Of a DNA stretch of 64,000 nt, positions 63,926 through 64,000 are shown one piece after another. The notes under the pieces were generated by a model. It had not been told where the DNA came from, did not search any database, and worked only from the letters and a program-made list of their open reading frames with translations. Each line of letters begins with the position of its first letter. Within the stretch, counting starts at the first letter, position 1. The stretch is from Rubrivivax sp. SCN 71-131 (lineage in GTDB: Bacteria > Pseudomonadota > Gammaproteobacteria > Burkholderiales > Burkholderiaceae_C). Made by a program: the position numbers and the translations under genes. The stretch lies in the NCBI GenBank assembly GCA_001724995.1, contig MEFD01000014.1, positions 1 to 64,000 of the forward strand, in the 5' to 3' direction.

Positions 63926-64000
63926 ATGCACTTTCTCGACCAGGCTCCCCGCTTCCTCTTCTTCACCGGCAAAGGCGGCGTGGGCAAGACCTCGCTCGCC
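63926..64000 (+). CDS. arsA: Arsenite efflux pump ATPase ArsA (start only)
   Basis: The first 25 codons are present. The deviant Walker A motif FFTGKGGVGKTS is diagnostic of the ArsA/GET3 family. ArsA energises arsenite export through ArsB. The rest lies beyond the window end. Confidence 0.9.
   Translation, partial: MHFLDQAPRFLFFTGKGGVGKTSLA

Overview
The window looks like chromosome of a high-GC betaproteobacterium of the order Burkholderiales. The basis is the gene order rlmN-pilW-rodZ-ispG-hisS-yfgM-bamB-der-hfq-hflX-hflK-hflC-DUF2065-hisZ-purA, the ndk and scpB-rluB blocks, the sucA-sucB-lpd-zapE order and a complete System I ccm operon. The genus cannot be fixed from the sequence. A spot count gives 42/60 GC at 20041-20100 (core) against 35/60 at 3121-3180 (left end).

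Region 1 (1-~7390) is accessory DNA. It opens with the 3' end of a Gly-Ser/Tyr/Asp repeat protein, a DUF1566-type gene and a truncated IS110 transposase fused to the right half of an integron attC site. Then comes an overlapping gene set: a Cas7-like protein with an extra helical N-terminus (csf2-like), csf1-like, a PP-loop CysH-like gene and a Cas5-like RAMP (csf3-like), followed by a phage-type gene. This is the gene content of a type IV-B CRISPR-Cas effector operon, with no cas1, cas2, cas6, dinG or array. It lies between integron core sites at 1134 and 5270, so it may be a 4.1-kb multi-gene cassette. Further attC-like sites at 5486-5587, 6023-6076 and a collapsed one at 6584-6602 separate small phage-like genes. 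No integron integrase is visible, so this is an attC cluster without its integrase (CALIN-like). An AlpA-like gene and a strong terminator close the region.

Region 2 (7467-33649) is housekeeping, almost all on the minus strand: purine salvage and synthesis, HisZ, HflKC/HflX/Hfq, Der, BamB, YfgM, HisS, IspG, RodZ, PilW, RlmN, Ndk, RluB, ScpB and RluD. The plus-strand exceptions are bamD and a PP2C-type phosphatase; a DinG-family helicase, a DUF465 gene and ZapE complete the block. Region 3 (33711-45885) is energy metabolism: 2-oxoglutarate dehydrogenase (sucA, sucB, lpd), nitronate monooxygenase, an acyl-CoA dehydrogenase with its ETF (etfBA), and an MFS permease.

Region 4 (45937-59609) is a heme-protein region. 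The minus-strand ccmABCDEFGHI operon (cytochrome c maturation) lies beside a frameshifted AraC-type regulator gene. Downstream on the plus strand are a decaheme MtrA/PioA-type cytochrome, an MtrB/PioB-type outer-membrane porin and two diheme c4-type cytochromes. Together they form a probable trans-outer-membrane electron conduit, for Fe(II) oxidation or extracellular electron transfer, next to the machinery that attaches its hemes.

Region 5 (59659-64000) holds clpB (minus) and the start of an arsenic operon: arsR, a low-molecular-weight phosphatase-type arsC, arsD and the first 25 codons of arsA, which runs off the window.
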